This document shows positions 6,346 through 7,827 of a stretch of DNA of 7,827 nt, in pieces. Positions within the stretch are counted from its first letter, which is position 1, and each line of letters opens with the position of its first letter. The stretch spans positions 1 to 7,827 of the forward strand of contig DAKN01000041.1 in the NCBI GenBank assembly GCA_002499185.1, in the 5' to 3' direction. A program made the position numbers and the translations under genes. This DNA is from Candidatus Pacearchaeota archaeon UBA284 (GTDB lineage Archaea > Nanobdellota > Nanobdellia > Pacearchaeales > UBA284). The notes under the pieces were generated by a model that worked only from the letters and a program-made list of their open reading frames with translations, was not told the origin of the DNA and searched no databases.

Positions 6346-6357
6346 AGAAAAAATTTA
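6335..6357. repeat. 10-bp inverted repeat upstream of disA
   Basis: TAAATTTTTT and AAAAAATTTA flank a TAG centre, giving a perfect 10-bp dyad that overlaps the candidate disA BRE/TATA box. Because the arms are runs of A and T, chance formation in AT-rich DNA is quite possible. An operator or a bent promoter element are alternatives. Confidence 0.4.
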
Positions 6358-6435
6358 GAGAAAATGGATAAATAGAAATCTTTTCTAGTAAGAATAATTT
6401 CCCCCCATAAATTTAATGCACCTATAATTTTAAAC

Positions 6436-6633
6436 TTAATAGCCCTTTTTCATTTCTCTCTTCATCGTTTCTATTTCTTGCATTCTTTTTTCATGTGAGT
6501 CAATGTCCGAGAGAATATCACTTGCTTCAGGGACTTCTTCAACTGTTCCTGTTTTGCCACAATATGGGCAGTTTAATGGTCTTCTATCCTTAGCAAATCT
6601 ATAGCTGCACTTAGTACATTGAAAGTCTGTCAT
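6436..6633 (-). CDS. Small zinc-ribbon protein (rubredoxin/rubrerythrin-like), 65 residues
   Basis: Four cysteines are arranged as C6-x2-C9-x12-C22-x2-C25 (FQCTKCSYRF and LNCPYCGKTG), a classic zinc ribbon or rubredoxin-type knuckle pair binding Zn or Fe. The second half (residues 33-65) is a charged helix rich in Glu, Lys and Met (HEKRMQEIETMKREMKKGY), possibly a coiled coil for partner binding. Proteins of this shape are common in archaea and are usually annotated only as zinc-ribbon or hydrogenase-maturation-like small proteins. Nucleic-acid or protein binding is likely, but no specific role can be read. A TATA-type promoter lies 26 nt upstream at leaderless spacing. Confidence 0.88.
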   Translation of the reverse strand: MTDFQCTKCSYRFAKDRRPLNCPYCGKTGTVEEVPEASDILSDIDSHEKRMQEIETMKREMKKGY

Positions 6634-6654
6634 ATCAAGAATATAAATAAGTAG

Positions 6655-6670
6655 TATTTAAATTTTTTCT
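6655..6670 (-). promoter_or_regulatory. BRE/TATA-type promoter of the zinc-ribbon gene
   Basis: The - strand reads AGAAAAAATTTAAATA, with the box centred near 6659, 26 nt before the ATG at 6633. It starts only 6 nt after the stop codon of the upstream 109-residue gene. No Shine-Dalgarno sequence is present. Confidence 0.62.
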
Positions 6671-6676
6671 AAAGAT

Positions 6677-7006
6677 TTAATCTGTAGAATTATTCGGTTT
6701 ACCGGAATTTTTATTCATTCTTTCGTAATTTTCTGGATTTTTCAAGTTTAAAAGAAATTTTTTAAACTCATCATAACCGTATATTCTAAATGTTTCTTTT
6801 TTTTCGTAATTTTCTACATAATTTATAAAAAAATTATATCTCTTGTTCTTTATTTCATGATTTCTAAGATGAATTAAATTCCCCACATTATCATAGAATA
6901 TATTCTTAAAATCTCTGTGAATTCTAAAACCGAAATCTTTTATCAGAATCCATTCAAGTTCATGTTTTGTTTCAGTAGGATATATAATAAATAAAACCTC
7001 AGCCAT
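6677..7006 (-). CDS. Hypothetical protein, 109 residues
   Basis: I do not recognise this protein. It begins MAEVLFIIYPTETKHELEWI, a likely beta strand followed by a helix, and continues as a mixed alpha/beta sequence rich in aromatic, Asn and Lys residues (KNIFYDNVGNLIHLRNHEIK, RYNFFINYVENYE). It ends in a hydrophilic, probably disordered tail (about residues 92-109). There are no cysteines, signal peptide or membrane segment, so it should be a small soluble cytosolic domain. The start is supported by a TATA-like box 26 nt upstream and no Shine-Dalgarno sequence. It sits 54 nt from the cysteine-rich membrane protein gene and has its own promoter, so co-function with neighbours cannot be claimed. 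The evidence that it is a real gene is reading-frame length, spacing and promoter. Confidence 0.72.
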   Translation of the reverse strand: MAEVLFIIYPTETKHELEWILIKDFGFRIHRDFKNIFYDNVGNLIHLRNHEIKNKRYNFFINYVENYEKKETFRIYGYDEFKKFLLNLKNPENYERMNKNSGKPNNSTD

Positions 7007-7028
7007 TTTAAAATTAAAAAATAAAGGG

Positions 7029-7036
7029 TATAAAAC
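7029..7036 (-). promoter_or_regulatory. TATA-type promoter of the 109-residue gene
   Basis: The - strand reads GTTTTATA, centred about 26 nt before the ATG at 7006. It lies within the 54-nt gap after the membrane-protein gene. The purine-rich BRE part is poor, so confidence is lower than for the other boxes. Confidence 0.45.
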
Positions 7037-7060
7037 TATTTAGGTTTTATTTTGATAATA

Positions 7061-7453
7061 TTATATGCATTCACATATGTTGTATGGGCCACCAGGAGCC
7101 AAGTTATCGATACCAACTGGTTCTGATTTTGTATCTTTTGGACATGGACAGCTTGCTGGAACGATTACTGCAAATACACTAACATTTGTACCTATAGAAG
7201 GATCATAAGTTGTATCATGGCAGCAAACACCAGTATCACAGGAATTAACAGCACATTTTCCAGGAAAATCATTATTCTTTAAAAGACCAATAGCCTGTTT
7301 AAATTCATCAATATCTAAAAGACCTGTTTGAAATGCGATAATCAAACCGAAAAGTATAGGGATAATGATATATGGGGCAATTGACCAAAAACCTGGTTTC
7401 TGATTATCTTGCGTTTCTTTTTTATCTGCCTCTTTTTTTATGGGTTTTACCAT
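7061..7453 (-). CDS. Single-pass membrane protein with a cysteine-rich outer domain, 130 residues
   Basis: No family recognised. The N-terminal 22 or so residues are hydrophilic and Lys-rich (MVKPIKKEADKKETQDNQKP). One transmembrane helix follows (about 23-43, FWSIAPYIIIPILFGLIIAF). The rest (about 87 residues) should face outward by the positive-inside rule. That part has eight cysteines in pairs and clusters: GKC, NSC, GVCC, SCPC and NICEC at the extreme C-terminus. An even number of closely spaced cysteines in an extracytoplasmic domain suggests four disulfides; metal binding is the alternative. The final residues are CECI, so the cysteine framework reaches the end of the protein and it looks complete. 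A TATA box at leaderless spacing supports the start. It could be a surface or secretion-system minor component, but that is a guess. Confidence 0.78.
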   Translation of the reverse strand: MVKPIKKEADKKETQDNQKPGFWSIAPYIIIPILFGLIIAFQTGLLDIDEFKQAIGLLKNNDFPGKCAVNSCDTGVCCHDTTYDPSIGTNVSVFAVIVPASCPCPKDTKSEPVGIDNLAPGGPYNICECI

Positions 7454-7476
7454 TAGGGTAAAATAAATAATTGAGA

Positions 7477-7490
7477 TTATAAATTTTTCT
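7477..7490 (-). promoter_or_regulatory. BRE/TATA-type promoter of the cysteine-rich membrane protein gene
   Basis: The - strand reads AGAAAAATTTATAA, with the ATTTATAA box centred near 7480, 27 nt before the ATG at 7453. The bases before the ATG (ACCCTA) hold no Shine-Dalgarno sequence. It lies within 17 nt of the L15e stop codon. Confidence 0.6.
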
Positions 7491-7500
7491 AGAAAAAATT
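7491..7500 (-). terminator. Possible oligo-T terminator after the L15e gene
   Basis: A run of six T on the - strand (AATTTTTTCT) begins about 9 nt after the L15e stop. Archaeal RNA polymerase terminates at such oligo-T tracts without needing a hairpin. It directly abuts the promoter of the next gene, which would make termination there sensible. T-runs are common in DNA this AT-rich, so support is modest. Confidence 0.35.
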
Positions 7501-7506
7501 ATCTTT

Positions 7507-7827
7507 TTATCTGCCTTGTCTTTCATGCGCTCTTAGGCTTGGTCTGACTTTTAATGCTCGCAAGCCTTTGTTTCTCAATCCTCTCGATTTTCTTGCAGCA
7601 CTCGTCAATCCCCTAAACGCTCTCCCTCTTTTTGTTAAAATCCAGTTGATTTTTTTATCTGCTTTTATTTCAGGCATATTAGGATCAACCATGATTACTT
7701 CAAACCAATAATACTTTCCGTCTTTAGCAATCCAATATGAATTTAGTATCTCTAAGTTTCTGTATTGTCTTGTTGCTCTCTGTTCTGCAACCCATTGATA
7801 ATTCATTTTTAGAACAAGTTTATTTGT
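7507..7827 (-). CDS. rpl15e: Large-subunit ribosomal protein L15e, C-terminal part, 5' end outside window
   Basis: L15e is a large-subunit ribosomal protein found in archaea and eukaryotes and absent from bacteria. The frame is open to the right edge of the window: the residues before the ATG at 7804-7806 read TNKLVLK, which fits the family, so that Met is internal and 106 residues of a protein of roughly 190 are present. Family-typical stretches are QWVAEQRATRQYRNLEILNS, SYWIAKDGKYYWFEVIMVDP, INWILTKRGRAFRGLTSAAR, KSRGLRNKG and the terminal KVRPSLRAHERQGR. The protein is strongly basic, as expected for an rRNA-binding protein. This gene is the clearest evidence that the window is archaeal. 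It is followed by a gene with its own promoter. Confidence 0.96.
   Translation of the reverse strand, partial: TNKLVLKMNYQWVAEQRATRQYRNLEILNSYWIAKDGKYYWFEVIMVDPNMPEIKADKKINWILTKRGRAFRGLTSAARKSRGLRNKGLRALKVRPSLRAHERQGR

Noticed and set aside
6251..6435. c-di-AMP riboswitch or small RNA in the gap around the disA start and the zinc-ribbon gene
   Set aside because: The gap is very AT-rich, apart from a run of six C, and I see no conserved c-di-AMP aptamer pattern or stable paired structure beyond simple A/T dyads.
7804..7806. ATG at 7806 as the start of the L15e gene
   Set aside because: The preceding codons stay open to the right edge and encode TNKLVLK, which fits L15e; a start here would remove about half of the protein.
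1..7827. tRNA, rRNA, CRISPR arrays, insertion sequences or attachment sites
   Set aside because: No cloverleaf-like, rRNA-like or regularly spaced repeat sequence and no transposase or integrase motif was seen on either strand.

Overview
The window is AT-rich and gene-dense, and it reads as part of an archaeal chromosome, most likely from a small-genome DPANN lineage (Woesearchaeota/Pacearchaeota-like). The archaeal call rests on ribosomal protein L15e (an archaeal/eukaryotic protein), TATA-type promoter boxes centred about 24-27 nt before most start codons, and the absence of Shine-Dalgarno sequences. The lineage within archaea is an inference from style and gene content.

Layout: ten protein genes, two of them cut by the window edges. 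On the + strand, 1-1280 is the C-terminal part of phosphoenolpyruvate synthase. All other genes are on the - strand. From left to right they are a coupled pair of small unknown proteins (one exported-looking at 1293-1586, one cytosolic at 1588-1887), a large exported transglutaminase-like protein (1970-3976), a DHH/DHHA1 phosphoesterase (4061-5128), a full-length DisA-type diadenylate cyclase (5153-6250), a 65-residue zinc-ribbon protein (6436-6633), an unrecognised 109-residue protein (6677-7006), a single-pass membrane protein with eight cysteines in its outer part (7061-7453), and the C-terminal part of ribosomal protein L15e (7507-7827).

The most interesting region is 4061-6250. A bacterial-looking DisA, which makes the second messenger c-di-AMP, is followed 24 nt later by a phosphoesterase of the DHH/DHHA1 superfamily that contains known c-di-AMP and nanoRNA hydrolases as well as RecJ-like nucleases. 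This could be a synthesis/turnover pair. The DisA keeps its cyclase motifs, but its C-terminal helix-hairpin-helix is degenerate. The TATA box of the phosphoesterase gene appears to be built from the last codons and stop codon of disA.

Nearly every - strand gene whose start is visible carries its own TATA-like box at leaderless spacing, often right against the end of the preceding gene. Transcription units are therefore probably mostly single genes. The clear exception is the 99/97-residue pair, which shares one promoter. disA is unusual because its best promoter match would leave a leader of about 58 nt. No RNA genes, CRISPR arrays, insertion sequences or gaps over 300 nt were seen.
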